A stretch of 64,000 nt of DNA from Saccharothrix espanaensis DSM 44229. Lineage in GTDB: Bacteria; Actinomycetota; Actinomycetes; Mycobacteriales; Pseudonocardiaceae. The position numbers and the translations under genes were made by a program. The stretch spans positions 4,464,001 through 4,528,000 of the forward strand of contig NC_019673.1 in assembly GCF_000328705.1 (NCBI RefSeq). The letters run 5' to 3'. The notes under the pieces were generated by a model. That model saw only the letters and a list, made by a program, of their open reading frames with translations. It ran no database searches and was not told the DNA's origin. Positions within the stretch are counted from its first letter, which is position 1, and every line of letters begins with the position of its first letter. Positions 1 through 8,858 of this stretch are shown here, piece by piece.

Positions 1-1567
1 TGGTCGCCTCGTCGAGCAGCAGGATCGGGGCGTCGCGCAGGATCGCGCGGGCCAGGGCCACCCGCTGGCGCTGGCCGCCGGACAGCTTCACGCCGCGTTC
101 GCCGACCAGGGTGTCGAAGCCCTCGGGCAGGTTGTCGGCGAACTCCGTCACGTGCGCGGCCTCGGCGGCGCGGCGGATGTCGGCCTCGGTCGCGCCGGGC
201 CGGGCGAACGCGATGTTCTCGCGCAGCGTCCGGTGGAACATGGCGGGCTCCTGCGGCACGTACGCGATCAGGCTGCGCAGGTCTTCCTGGCGCAGGCCCG
301 CGATGTCCTGGCCGCCGACCAGGATCCGGCCGCCGTCGACGTCCATCAGCCGCAGCAGCAGGCGGGTCAGCGTGCTCTTGCCGCCGCCGGACCGGCCGAC
401 CAGGCCGACCCGGTGCCCGCTGGGGATCTCCAGCTCCAGGCGGTCGAACAGCGGGCGGCCGGCGGTGTGGGCGAAGGTGACCCGGTCGAACCGGACGTCC
501 GCGCCCTGCGGCCGCAGCGGTTCGGGCGCGGGCGGGTCGAGGACGGTGGGCGGGCTGAGCAGCAGTTCGGTGAACTGCGCGGCTTCGGTGAGCGAGCTCT
601 CCAGCCGGCGGTAGACCTGGTTGAACTCGAACATGATCCGGGTGGCGTTGGAGAAGTAGGCGAAGGTCACCATGATCGCCTCGACGCCCAGCCGGCCGTC
701 GGCCAGCCCGACCGCGACCAGCAGGCCCAGCGCGTTGGTGAGCACCGACATCGGCGCGACCACCGTGTCGATGCGCAGGTTCCCGTAGTCCCACGACCGC
801 AGCGTGAGGGTGCGCTGCTCGGCGACGCGGGCCCGGTGCTCGGCGGCCTCCCGGCGTTCGGCGGCGAACGCGCGGACCGTCTCCATGTTGGTCAGCGTGT
901 CGGCGACGTGGCCGGACACGCGGGCGATCGCGGCTTCCCGTTGGTCCACCAGCTGCTGCCGGCGGCGCACCAGCGGCGCGATCACCAGGCCGGTGAGCGC
1001 GAGCAGGCCCAGCAGGATCACCACCAGCAGCGGGTCGTAGCGCCACAGCACGACCGAGGCGAACACCAGCGGGACGACGTTGGCGATCACCGAGAACGCC
1101 AGGGTGTCGACGAACTCCTCGAACCGCGAGGAGAAGCTGAGCACCCGCTTGGTCAGCGAGCCCGCGAAGTTGTCGTGGAAGAACGCCGCGTCCTTGGCCA
1201 GCAGCTCCTCCATGCCGTCCACGCACAGCCGCTCGATGCCCCGGCCGTCGGTGCGGTTGAGGCAGTGCAGGCCGACCCGCCAGAGCACTTCGGCGAGCAG
1301 CAGCAGGCCGGCGAAGCCCAGCACGTAGGGCAGGACGGTCGCCAGGTCGCTCGACGCACCGCCGGCCAGCGCCCCCACCAGCGAGGCCACCACCAGCGGG
1401 GCGAGGTAGTGCAGGGCGGTGTTGCCCAGCGCGGGCAGCAGCAGGCCCGGGATGGAGTTGCGCCGCTGGCGGGCCAACTCCCGGGTGTAGCGGCGCAGGG
1501 CGAGCAGCACCGCCTTCCGGCGGGCGGGTGAACCACGATCGGCGCCGGAGATTCCGGGCACGGCCAT
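1..1567 (-). CDS. ABC transporter, fused permease and ATPase (3' end outside window)
   Basis: Half-size ABC exporter with the membrane domain first (about residues 20-310, several hydrophobic helices) and the nucleotide-binding domain after it. Visible motifs are Walker A GRSGGGKST (Lys about residue 397), a Q-loop YVPQEP, the signature LSGGQRQRV and Walker B ILLLDEAT, where the window cuts the gene. About 522 residues are seen of a usual 580-610, so only the D-loop, H-loop and C-terminus are missing. The start is ATG at 1565-1567. The substrate cannot be read from sequence; MsbA/MDR-like exporters commonly work as homodimers or with an adjacent partner, and a partner could lie left of the window. 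Not obviously in one operon with the FtsX permease, which ends 132 bp upstream of this start on the same strand. Confidence 0.93.
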   Translation of the reverse strand, partial: MAVPGISGADRGSPARRKAVLLALRRYTRELARQRRNSIPGLLLPALGNTALHYLAPLVVASLVGALAGGASSDLATVLPYVLGFAGLLLLAEVLWRVGLHCLNRTDGRGIERLCVDGMEELLAKDAAFFHDNFAGSLTKRVLSFSSRFEEFVDTLAFSVIANVVPLVFASVVLWRYDPLLVVILLGLLALTGLVIAPLVRRRQQLVDQREAAIARVSGHVADTLTNMETVRAFAAERREAAEHRARVAEQRTLTLRSWDYGNLRIDTVVAPMSVLTNALGLLVAVGLADGRLGVEAIMVTFAYFSNATRIMFEFNQVYRRLESSLTEAAQFTELLLSPPTVLDPPAPEPLRPQGADVRFDRVTFAHTAGRPLFDRLELEIPSGHRVGLVGRSGGGKSTLTRLLLRLMDVDGGRILVGGQDIAGLRQEDLRSLIAYVPQEPAMFHRTLRENIAFARPGATEADIRRAAEAAHVTEFADNLPEGFDTLVGERGVKLSGGQRQRVALARAILRDAPILLLDEAT

Positions 1568-1699
1568 TCGTCGCCCTCCAGGACGTGGGGATGCGGGTGC
1601 GTCCCCCATGCTGCCCCAGCGACGGCGAGCGCGGCGATCGAATATCGGTTCGGTCCTCTGTGGACGGTGCGGTGCCGGGTGGGTGCCCGGCACCGCCGC

Positions 1700-4012
1700 T
1701 CACTCGGCGCGCAGCGCGTTCGCGGTGCGGGTGCGCGCGGCCCACCCGGCGGGCAGCAACGACCCGAGGACCGCGATCAGCAGGCCACCGACCACGAACA
1801 GCGCGAGTTCGGCCGGGTGGTACACCGCGTACGCCGACGCCGGCAGTTCGGTGCCGGCGCTGCGGCCCATCGCGGGCACGATCGCCTCGTGCAGCGCCAC
1901 CCCGACCGGCACGCCGATGACCCCGCCGACCAGCCCGGTCGGCACGATCGAGCACACCACCATCAGCACGGTCTGCCGGGGCGTCATGCCCAGTGCCTTG
2001 TGGACGCCCAGGTCGCGCACCCGTTCCCGGGTGTCGAGCAGCACCGTGTTGAGCACGCCCAGGCCGGCGACCACGACCAGCATCAGGGTCAGCACCGCGG
2101 TCAGGCCGCCGATCAGGACCAGCGTGTCGCTGAAACCCGCCGTGCGGCCCGGCCGCGCGTCCGAGCCCAGCGGTGCCAACGCGGCGTTGAGCCCGGCCAG
2201 GTAGGCGTCGAGGTCGGTGCCGGGCTCGGTGGTGACGTGGAAGCTGGTCGGCCGCGTCTCGCTGAACGACGCCGCGTCCGCGAACACCTGGAGGCCGTCG
2301 TGGCGGGTGTCGAACACCTCGCCGACGATCCGCAGCCGCACCGACCGGTCCCGCTCCCGCACCGTCAGCGTGTCGCCGACCCGCTTGCCGCTGGTGAACA
2401 GGAACGCCGAGGGCACCACGGCTTCGCCCGGCGCGCGGAACCACGTCCCGGAGATCAGGTGGTAGTTGCTGTGCGAGGTGTCGCCGGAGAACCCGAGCGC
2501 CAGCACCGATCCCGCCACGCCGGGCACGGTCGCCCGGGTCCGGGTGATGCCGTAGCGGGCGGCGGTGCCGGGCTGGGCGTCGATCGCGGCGGCGACCGCG
2601 CCGGCGTCGACCGCGCGGGTGGCCGGGGGAGCCGTGCCGGGCTCCGGGCGCGCGGTGGGCGGGGTGGCCAGGCCGCCCGGTCCCGACCCGCCGATCGCCA
2701 CGTCGGTCGCGTCCGGCCGCCGGGCGGTCTCCAGCGCGCTGAGCGACGAGCCGAGCCCGACCGCGAACGTGACCGCCGTCGTCCCGAACACCACCGCCGC
2801 GACCAGCCCCAACGCCCGCGCGGGCCGGGCGAACGGGCGGACCAGGCCCAGCCCGGCGGGCCTGTGCAGGGGCAGCCGCGCGGCCACCCGGCCGGCCCAC
2901 CGGCCCCGGCCGGGCCGGGGTGTGCGGCCGACGGCGAGCGCGTCCACGGTGCGCAGCCGCCCGGCCCGCCACGCGGCGGCCAACCCGGTCACCGCCACCA
3001 CGCCCAGCGCGCCCACCACGACGAGCGCGTCCACCAGCGGGTCGACCGGCCGCACGGTCGTCCCGAACACCTCGCCGGTGTCCGCCAGCACCGGGAGGGC
3101 CAGCAGGTTCCCGGCGACCACGCCCAGCGCGGTGCCGATCGCCGCCGGGATCAGCGCCTGCCCCAGGTACGCCCGCACCACCTGCGCCGGGGTGAACCCG
3201 AGCGCCTTGAGCACCCCGATCCGGCGGGTGCCCGAGGCGACCGCGCCCGCCACCACGTTGCCGACCACCAGCACCGACATGACCAGCCCCAGCACCCCGA
3301 ACGCGACCAGGAACGGCACGAACACGGCCGTCTCGCGCACCAGGTCGTGCCGCACGACCAACCACGACCGGCCCTCGACGAACCCACCGCCGGCGGCCTT
3401 GATCGCGGCGATGCCGGCGTCGACCCGCTCGGTGGTGTCGGCCGCCGCGAGCCGGTACAGCACCTGGTAGCCCTCGGGGGTGGCCAGCACGTCGGGCAGC
3501 ACCCACGCCTCGGCGGTCCGGCCCACCGACCGGGCCACGCCGACCACGGTCAGCGTCGCGTCCAGCTCGGCGAACCGGATCTCCTTGCCCAGCAACCGTT
3601 CCGCGCCCGTCCCGCCGCCGGCCAGCACGATCTCGCCCGGCCCGGACACCCACCGCCCGGCCGACACCGCGACCACGTCGACCGGCCCGCCCGGGTCTGC
3701 CCGGCCGACGACCGCCAGCGGCGCGCGGTCCGTCCCGAGCCCGTCCGGGGTGGCCGTCACGGTCGGGAACGGCCCGGCCGTCGCCGTCACCTCCGGCAGC
3801 GCCGCCGGCCTCGGCTCCCCGGTGTACTGGGCGGTGACGTGCGCGCCGCGCTGCTCGGCGAACGCCGTGTCGAACGGCGCGCTGGACGCCACCAGCAGCG
3901 ACCCGCCCAGCACCGACGCGGTCACCGCCATCATCGTGGCCAGCCCGATCACCACCGCCTGCACGCGGCGGCGTCCCACCCCGGAGCGCACCACACGACC
4001 CAGCGCGCTCAT
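1700..4012 (-). CDS. FtsX/MacB-type ABC transporter permease
   Basis: 770-residue permease of the FtsX superfamily. It has an N-terminal membrane anchor (about residues 20-45), a long extracytoplasmic segment, then two FtsX modules: three helices at about 235-370 with the typical phrase RRIGVLKALGFTP, and another set near the C-terminus with the matching phrase RVRDLGVHKALGMTP. This duplicated layout is usual for the actinobacterial type that works without an RND-like partner. The ATG at 4010-4012 overlaps the stop of the upstream ATPase (ATGA), so the two are translationally coupled. Together with the divergent kinase/regulator pair it forms the common actinobacterial set in which a two-component system controls an antimicrobial-peptide or envelope-stress exporter. 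The substrate is not determinable. Confidence 0.93.
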   Translation of the reverse strand: MSALGRVVRSGVGRRRVQAVVIGLATMMAVTASVLGGSLLVASSAPFDTAFAEQRGAHVTAQYTGEPRPAALPEVTATAGPFPTVTATPDGLGTDRAPLAVVGRADPGGPVDVVAVSAGRWVSGPGEIVLAGGGTGAERLLGKEIRFAELDATLTVVGVARSVGRTAEAWVLPDVLATPEGYQVLYRLAAADTTERVDAGIAAIKAAGGGFVEGRSWLVVRHDLVRETAVFVPFLVAFGVLGLVMSVLVVGNVVAGAVASGTRRIGVLKALGFTPAQVVRAYLGQALIPAAIGTALGVVAGNLLALPVLADTGEVFGTTVRPVDPLVDALVVVGALGVVAVTGLAAAWRAGRLRTVDALAVGRTPRPGRGRWAGRVAARLPLHRPAGLGLVRPFARPARALGLVAAVVFGTTAVTFAVGLGSSLSALETARRPDATDVAIGGSGPGGLATPPTARPEPGTAPPATRAVDAGAVAAAIDAQPGTAARYGITRTRATVPGVAGSVLALGFSGDTSHSNYHLISGTWFRAPGEAVVPSAFLFTSGKRVGDTLTVRERDRSVRLRIVGEVFDTRHDGLQVFADAASFSETRPTSFHVTTEPGTDLDAYLAGLNAALAPLGSDARPGRTAGFSDTLVLIGGLTAVLTLMLVVVAGLGVLNTVLLDTRERVRDLGVHKALGMTPRQTVLMVVCSIVPTGLVGGVIGVPVGVALHEAIVPAMGRSAGTELPASAYAVYHPAELALFVVGGLLIAVLGSLLPAGWAARTRTANALRAE

Positions 4013-4689
4013 CGGGCGTCCTCCTCGGTGACGCGCCCGTCCACGATCCGGATCGTCCGGTTCGTGCACGCCTTGGCCAGCTCCAGGTCGTGGGTGACCA
4101 CGACCAGCGTCTGCCCCTCGGCGTTGAGCCCGGCCAGCAGCGCGCTGACCTCCTCGCCGGACGCGGAGTCCAACGCCCCGGTCGGCTCGTCGGCCAGCAG
4201 CAGCGCGGGCCGGTTCACCAGCGCGCGGGCCACCGCCACCCGCTGCCGCTCGCCCCCGGAAAGCCGGCCCGGGTAGGCGTCGGCGTGCCGGTCCACGCCC
4301 AGCGCGGCGAGCAGCTCCGCCGTCCGCCGGCGGGCCTCGGCGCGGGAGACGCCCGCGAGTTGGGCGGGCAACGCCACGTTGTCCGCCACGGTCAGGTCGT
4401 CGAGCAGGTTGAAGAACTGGAACACCAGGCCGACCCGCTGCCGCCGGTAGCGGGCGGCGGCGGCCTCGCCCAGCCGGTCCACCCGCACCCCGTCGGCGGT
4501 CACCGTGCCCTCGTCCGGCCGGTCCAGTCCCGCGATCAGGTTCAGCAGGGTCGACTTGCCGCTGCCGGACGGCCCGAGCACCGCCACCGCCTCACCGGCC
4601 CGGACGGTCAGCGCCGCGTCGTGCAGGGCGGGCGGTCCGCCGTCGTACCTGCGGCTGACCTCCCGCAGTTCGATCACCGGCGTGGTCAT
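4009..4689 (-). CDS. ABC transporter ATP-binding protein, LolD/MacB class
   Basis: 226-residue ATPase partner of the FtsX-type permease. Motifs in order: Walker A GPSGSGKST, Q-loop VFQFFNLLDDLT, signature LSGGERQRVAVARAL, and Walker B LLLADEPTGALD with the DEPTG-AL-D wording typical of LolD/MacB/FtsE ATPases. The reading frame stays open upstream of 4689, but ATG 4687-4689 has a good ribosome site (GAGGAG about 6 nt before it in the gene's sense) and begins right at the ABC fold, so I chose it. Its stop overlaps the permease start. Probably controlled by the divergent histidine kinase/regulator pair that begins 204 bp away. Confidence 0.95.
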   Translation of the reverse strand: MTTPVIELREVSRRYDGGPPALHDAALTVRAGEAVAVLGPSGSGKSTLLNLIAGLDRPDEGTVTADGVRVDRLGEAAAARYRRQRVGLVFQFFNLLDDLTVADNVALPAQLAGVSRAEARRRTAELLAALGVDRHADAYPGRLSGGERQRVAVARALVNRPALLLADEPTGALDSASGEEVSALLAGLNAEGQTLVVVTHDLELAKACTNRTIRIVDGRVTEEDAR

Positions 4690-4881
4690 GCGCTCTCCTC
4701 GGTTCGAGCCGTCCTTCGGTGCGGTCGAAGCTAGGAGCGCGGCCGGTCCGGCCGCGTCGGTCGCCGGAGCGGTTTCCGGTACCGCGCCGGGATGATGGCG
4801 GGCGGCGTCATCCTCGCGGCGTAGTCCGGGCGAGTAGCCGGACCGGCAGCGGTGCCGATGCCCGGCCGGGTGGGCGTCGGC

Positions 4882-4887
4882 GAGAAT
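4882..4887 (+). promoter_or_regulatory. possible -10 element of a leaderless histidine kinase mRNA
   Basis: GAGAAT lies exactly 6 nt before GTG 4894. Other genes in this window with a TAnnnT hexamer 6-7 nt before the start codon look leaderless. The first base deviates from consensus, so this is only suggestive. Confidence 0.3.
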
Positions 4888-4893
4888 GGCCCG

Positions 4894-6186
4894 GTGCGCG
4901 AGTGGCTGGTGGACCGGGCGAGGGCCGGGTGGGCGGCGTTGTCCCGGACGACCGGGCCGCCGCCGCTGCCGACCACCCGCAACCGGGTGTTCGACGCGCT
5001 GCTCGCGCTGCTGGTGGCCCTGCTGTCGATCGAGTACGCGACCTCCGGCGTGGACGTGCGCGCACCGGTGATCTTCCTGCCGGAGCCGCTGCTGCCCGAT
5101 TTCCGGGTGCTGCCGCCCGACCACCCGGAGGAGCGGGTCGGGCCGGTGCTGCTCGCGCTGGTCGCGTCGGTGTCGCTGACCGCGCGCCGGCGGTACCCGC
5201 TGGCCGTGCTGTGGGTCGTGACCGCGATGACCGTGCTGGCCTCCGGCGACGAGGCCCGGCTGACGTTCTACGCCGTCGTGATCGCCGTCTACAGCGCCGC
5301 CCTCTACTCGCAGTACCGGGTGGCGACGCTGCTGGGCGTGGGGTCGGCGGTGGCGGCGGCCTACGCGCTCGGCGACTCGCGGCTGCCGGCCGTGCCGCAG
5401 GAGTACCTCGCGCTGCTGATCGTGGTGCCGATCGCGTTCGCCGCCAACGGGATGCGCACGTGGAAGCTGCGCACCGACGAAGGGCTGGCGCAGATGTCGG
5501 CGCTGGAGGAGGAGCAGGCGGAGGCGCTGCGCCGCGCGGTCGAGCACGAACGCGCCCGCATCGCCCGCGAGCTGCACGACGTGGTGACCCACAACGTGAG
5601 CGTGATGGTCATCCAAGCCGGCGCGGCGCGCAAGGTCATGGCCGCCGACCCCGACCAGGCCCGGGAGGCGCTGCTCGCGGTCGAAGCGGGCGGCCGGGCC
5701 GCGATGTCCGAGCTGCGGCACGTGATGGGCCTGCTCGCCCCGGACGACGAGGCGGCCGACCCGCTGGCCCCACAACCCGGCCTGGAGCAGGTGGCGGCGC
5801 TGGTGCAGCGGGTGCGCGGCACCGGCCTGCCGGTGGAACTGGACGTCGCCGGCACGCCGCGCGCCCTGCCGCCCGGGATCGGGCTGGCGGCCTACCGGGT
5901 GGTGCAGGAGGCGTTGACCAACACCGTGAAGCACGCCGCCGGCGCGTCCGCGTCGGTGCTGGTCGAGTACCGGCCGGACCGGCTCAGGGTCGAGGTCACC
6001 GACACCGGCGGGCGGCCGGGCGCGGCGACCGGCACCGGGCGGGGCCTGATCGGGCTGCGCGAACGGCTCAGCGTCTACGGTGGCACCCTCCGGACCGGGC
6101 CGCGCACCGCCGGCGGGTTCCGGGTGACCGCCCTGATCCCCTTGGACCTGATCCCCTCGGACCTGATCCCCTTGGAGGAGTCGTGA
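4894..6186 (+). CDS. two-component sensor histidine kinase (HisKA_3 type)
   Basis: Sensor kinase of the NarL-partner class, 430 residues from GTG 4894. Four or more membrane segments (about residues 25-185) form the sensor. A short coiled linker leads to the HisKA_3 dimerisation motif RELHDVVTHNVSVM, with phospho-His about residue 228. Then comes the HATPase domain, with N-box QEALTNTVKHA and G-boxes GTGRGLIGLRERL. Starts at 4852 (GTG) and 4858 (ATG) are in frame; I prefer 4894 because a -10-like GAGAAT sits 6 nt before it and the upstream residues look non-coding. The C-terminus carries three tandem five-residue units (LIPLD, LIPSD, LIPLE). Its stop overlaps the regulator start (GTGA). Likely controls the divergent ABC transporter. 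Confidence 0.92.
   Translation: MREWLVDRARAGWAALSRTTGPPPLPTTRNRVFDALLALLVALLSIEYATSGVDVRAPVIFLPEPLLPDFRVLPPDHPEERVGPVLLALVASVSLTARRRYPLAVLWVVTAMTVLASGDEARLTFYAVVIAVYSAALYSQYRVATLLGVGSAVAAAYALGDSRLPAVPQEYLALLIVVPIAFAANGMRTWKLRTDEGLAQMSALEEEQAEALRRAVEHERARIARELHDVVTHNVSVMVIQAGAARKVMAADPDQAREALLAVEAGGRAAMSELRHVMGLLAPDDEAADPLAPQPGLEQVAALVQRVRGTGLPVELDVAGTPRALPPGIGLAAYRVVQEALTNTVKHAAGASASVLVEYRPDRLRVEVTDTGGRPGAATGTGRGLIGLRERLSVYGGTLRTGPRTAGGFRVTALIPLDLIPSDLIPLEES
6133..6177 (+). repeat. three 15-bp tandem units at the kinase 3' end
   Basis: Three consecutive 15-bp units of the form ctgatccccttggac encode LIPLD-LIPSD-LIPLE just before the stop. In-frame expansion of a C-terminal tail; one of several similar in-gene repeats in this window. 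Confidence 0.85.
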
Positions 6187-6839
6187 CCCGCGTCGTGATC
6201 GCGGACGACCAGCTGCTGGTCCGCACCGGTTTCCGGATGATCCTGACCGCGGACGGCATCGACGTCGTGGGCGAGGCCACCACCGGCGCGGAGGCCGTCG
6301 ACGCGGTCCGCCGCACCAGGCCCGACGTGGTGCTGATGGACATCCGGATGCCCGAGCTCGACGGGCTGGAGGCGACCCGCCGCATCCTGACCGGCGCGCC
6401 GGGGGAGCCCCGCGTGGTCATCCTGACCACCTTCGACCTGGACCACTACGTCTACGCGGCGCTGTCGGCGGGCGCGAGCGGGTTCCTGCTCAAGGACGTG
6501 ACGCCGGAACACCTGGTCTCGGCGATCCGCATGGTCCGCGCGGGCGACGCGCTGCTCGCGCCGACGATCACCCGGCGGCTGGTGGAGCGCTTCGCCCACC
6601 GCGACACCGGTGTCGTGCACCGCGACCTGGCCTCGCTCACGCCGCGCGAGCTGGAGGTGCTGCGGCTGCTGGCCCAGGGGTTGAGCAACGCCGAACTGGC
6701 CGCCCGGCTGCACCTGTCCGAGGCGACGGTGAAGACGCACGTGGCGCGCATCCTGGCCAAGCTCGACCTGCGCGACCGGGTACAGGCGGTGATCGTCGCC
6801 TACGAGACCGGCCTGGTGAGCCCGACCGCGCCGGCCTGA
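6183..6839 (+). CDS. LuxR/NarL-family response regulator
   Basis: 218-residue response regulator translationally coupled to the kinase (GTG inside the kinase stop). The receiver domain has the acidic pair in VVIADDQ, the phospho-acceptor in VVLMDIRMPELDG (Asp about residue 53), a Thr in ILTTFD and Lys in FLLKDV. The C-terminal LuxR/GerE helix-turn-helix reads LTPRELEVLRLLAQGLSNAE followed by a recognition helix with SEATVKTHV. It presumably binds upstream of the divergent ABC genes. A strong terminator follows at 6931-6968. Confidence 0.96.
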   Translation: MTRVVIADDQLLVRTGFRMILTADGIDVVGEATTGAEAVDAVRRTRPDVVLMDIRMPELDGLEATRRILTGAPGEPRVVILTTFDLDHYVYAALSAGASGFLLKDVTPEHLVSAIRMVRAGDALLAPTITRRLVERFAHRDTGVVHRDLASLTPRELEVLRLLAQGLSNAELAARLHLSEATVKTHVARILAKLDLRDRVQAVIVAYETGLVSPTAPA

Positions 6840-6930
6840 AGCCCCTGGTGGCTGACGGAGAAGGCTTCGGTGGCGTGCGATTCCGGGACGCGGTCGGGGA
6901 AACCGCCGTCCTGCCGGTCACCCGTCGCCT

Positions 6931-6968
6931 CCCGTTCGGATCCCGCCCCGGTGCCGGATCCGAACGGG
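6931..6968. terminator. bidirectional intrinsic-type hairpin
   Basis: A perfect 13-bp stem (cccgttcggatcc and its complement) with a 12-nt loop lies between the convergent response regulator and DUF4287 genes. The position and perfect pairing support a shared terminator. There is no clear U-tract, as is usual in actinomycetes. Confidence 0.8.
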
Positions 6969-6971
6969 GTC

Positions 6972-7178
6972 CTACTTGCCTTCGGCGAGCGTGTGCGCGA
7001 CCAGGGCGTTGGCGTGGCCGTGGCCCAGGCCGTGCTCGGTCTTGAGCCAGGAGACCAGCTCCAGGTGCTTGGTCAGCGGGGAGGACCGGATGAGGTCCTG
7101 CCACTCGGCGATCGGCTTGCCGTACTTCTTCTCGATCGACGGGAAGTAGCTCGCCGGACCCCGCACCGCGTCGCTCAC
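6972..7178 (-). CDS. small DUF4287-family protein
   Basis: 68-residue protein. The core YFPSIEKKYGKPIAEWQDLI matches the start of the DUF4287 domain, followed by a second half with HGLGHGHANALVAH. The family function is unknown to me; it is often found alone or fused to DUF5655. The frame stays open far upstream, but GTG 7176-7178 overlaps the stop of the siderophore-interacting gene (GTGA) and gives the normal domain length. Co-transcribed with that flavoprotein, though no functional link is known. Confidence 0.85.
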   Translation of the reverse strand: MSDAVRGPASYFPSIEKKYGKPIAEWQDLIRSSPLTKHLELVSWLKTEHGLGHGHANALVAHTLAEGK

Positions 7179-7990
7179 GCCGGCTTCTCCTGCTCCTGCT
7201 CGACCTGCCGGTTCCAGTCCGTCTTGGTGGACTGCCAGCCGTCCTCGTCCTTGCCCAGCCGCCAGTAGCCCGAGATGGACAGCTGGTCGCGCTCCAGCCC
7301 GCGCTCCAGTCGCAGGTGGCCGCGCAGCCCCTTGACCATGTTCGCCTCGCCGTGCACGAACACGTGCGCCCGGCCGGGCGGGAACTCCAGCGAGCGCACG
7401 GCCGCCACGACGGCGTCGCCGCGCGGACCGCCGGCCCGGTGCAGCCAGACCACGTCGAACGGCGCGTCCTGCTCGTCGTCCGGGCCCTCGACCTCGGCGA
7501 ACACCCGCACGACGGCGTCGGCGGGCAGCGCGTCGAGGGCGGCGGCGATGGCCGGCCAGGCGCTCTCGTCGCCGGCCAGCAGGTGCCAGTCCGCGGCCGG
7601 ATCCGGTGCGTAGCCGCCGCCGGGGCCGGCGAAGTGCAGCACGTCGCCGGGCTGGGCCTTCCGCGCCCACGGCCCCGCCACGCCGGAATCACCGTGGGTG
7701 ACGAAGTCGATCCACAGCTCGCGGGCCTGCTCATCCCAACGGCGGATCGTGTAGGTGCGGGTGCGGGGCCACTGCTCGCGCGGCATCGTCTCGCGGATGG
7801 TGTCCGGGTCGAACGGCTCGGGGTAGGTCACGTCCTGTTGCGGGAACTGGAGCTTCACGTAGCTGTCGGTGTGCGGGCCCACCGCGAACTCGGCCAACCC
7901 GTCGCCGCCCAGCACCACCCGCACCATGTCGGGTGCGATCTGCTCGGTCCGCACCACGCGACCGCTCTTCACCCGTGATCGCTCGGCCAT
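7175..7990 (-). CDS. siderophore-interacting flavoprotein (ferric-siderophore reductase family)
   Basis: 271-residue FAD-binding oxidoreductase of the SIP/ViuB family, which reduces ferric siderophores in the cytoplasm to release iron. The FAD motif is RTYTIRRWD, followed by GPGGGYAP and a C-terminal NAD(P)H-type SIP domain with AGDESAWPAI. ATG 7988-7990 is preceded in sense by AGGAGAGCCG, a strong ribosome site; the upstream Met is rejected for lack of one. I looked for an iron-box-like palindrome upstream and found no convincing one. Coupled to the DUF4287 gene. Confidence 0.93.
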   Translation of the reverse strand: MAERSRVKSGRVVRTEQIAPDMVRVVLGGDGLAEFAVGPHTDSYVKLQFPQQDVTYPEPFDPDTIRETMPREQWPRTRTYTIRRWDEQARELWIDFVTHGDSGVAGPWARKAQPGDVLHFAGPGGGYAPDPAADWHLLAGDESAWPAIAAALDALPADAVVRVFAEVEGPDDEQDAPFDVVWLHRAGGPRGDAVVAAVRSLEFPPGRAHVFVHGEANMVKGLRGHLRLERGLERDQLSISGYWRLGKDEDGWQSTKTDWNRQVEQEQEKPA

Positions 7991-8317
7991 CGGCTCTCCT
8001 GCTCCTGTGCGTCCCAACACTCCCGGTGTCCACCGTACGTCGGACGTCCACCGTCCGGCGTAGCGCCCGCCGTTTCCGGCACCGCGCGGTTCCTGCCGTG
8101 AGTCTACGGTCGTAGCCTCACCGGACGTAGTTTGTGGCTGCCAGGCTGTCGGCCCCCACCGGCGGATTTCGGCCAGACCTCGGACCCGACCCGCGCGGCC
8201 GGGAAGCCGGCCGGCTCGTCGTCCAGCCAGGCCGGCGGCCGCGCGCGGGGTACCGCAACGTTTACGTCCGACAGCAGGAGCCCGCGTGCCATTTCCCCCG
8301 TTGAAGGGACCGGCTCG
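7991..8317. other. 327-bp spacer without a convincing gene
   Basis: Lies between the SIP gene start and the 3' end of the YjbR-family gene, both on the minus strand. It must hold the SIP promoter, but I could not pick a convincing -35/-10 pair or an iron box. The short open frames here have no recognisable product or ribosome site. Confidence 0.5.
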
Positions 8318-8725
8318 TCAGGCCGGTCGGTCCACCCGGTCGGCGAGCTTCTTCGGCGCGGACGCGCAGAAGCTCTCCACGAGCAGTTCGCCGACCTCGT
8401 CCCAGTCGGTGTCGGCGTCGAGGACCAGGCCGACCACGTTCGCCGCCCACCGCGGCTTGAAGAACGGGTGCGGCGCGATGCTCAACGCGACCAGTTCCGG
8501 CCCGGTGGCCCGGAAGGTGAGCACGCTGCCCGAGTCCAGTCCCGACGCCTCGGCGTAGGACGCGGGCTTGCCGCCGTCGACCTCCAGCAGGTGCGCGAAC
8601 GTCCGCTGCCCGACCCGCCACCGGGTGCCCCGCCAGGCCCGCTCCTCGACCGCCTCCGGCAGCCCCGCGCACCGCGTCCGCACGCGCGCCAGGAACTCCT
8701 CCGGCACGTCCGGGTAATCCGCCAC
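8318..8725 (-). CDS. MmcQ/YjbR-family protein
   Basis: 135-residue protein of the YjbR superfamily (CyaY-like fold). These are often called DNA-binding, but the role is unsettled. Recognisable phrases are EERAWRGTRWRVGQRTFA and APHPFFKPRWAANVVGL, with a C-terminal helix VGELLVESFCASAPKKLA. GTG 8723-8725 is chosen over a longer frame because GGGGAGG lies at correct spacing before it and because the family starts near here. No functional partner is evident in the neighbourhood. Confidence 0.85.
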   Translation of the reverse strand: MADYPDVPEEFLARVRTRCAGLPEAVEERAWRGTRWRVGQRTFAHLLEVDGGKPASYAEASGLDSGSVLTFRATGPELVALSIAPHPFFKPRWAANVVGLVLDADTDWDEVGELLVESFCASAPKKLADRVDRPA

Positions 8726-8858
8726 GTCGATCCTCCCCAGGTTCCGAACGCCGATTATCCCCAGTGGACGGTCGATTCGGGAGAGGGCGGAACTGTCGGT
8801 CCACGACGACCCGGACGTAAGGACCTCGCGCCACACGGCGGCCTCACGACGTGCGTGG

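Noticed and set aside
7991-8130. Iron-box operator upstream of the siderophore-interacting gene
   Set aside because: No stretch comes close to the 19-bp IdeR/DmdR-type palindrome.
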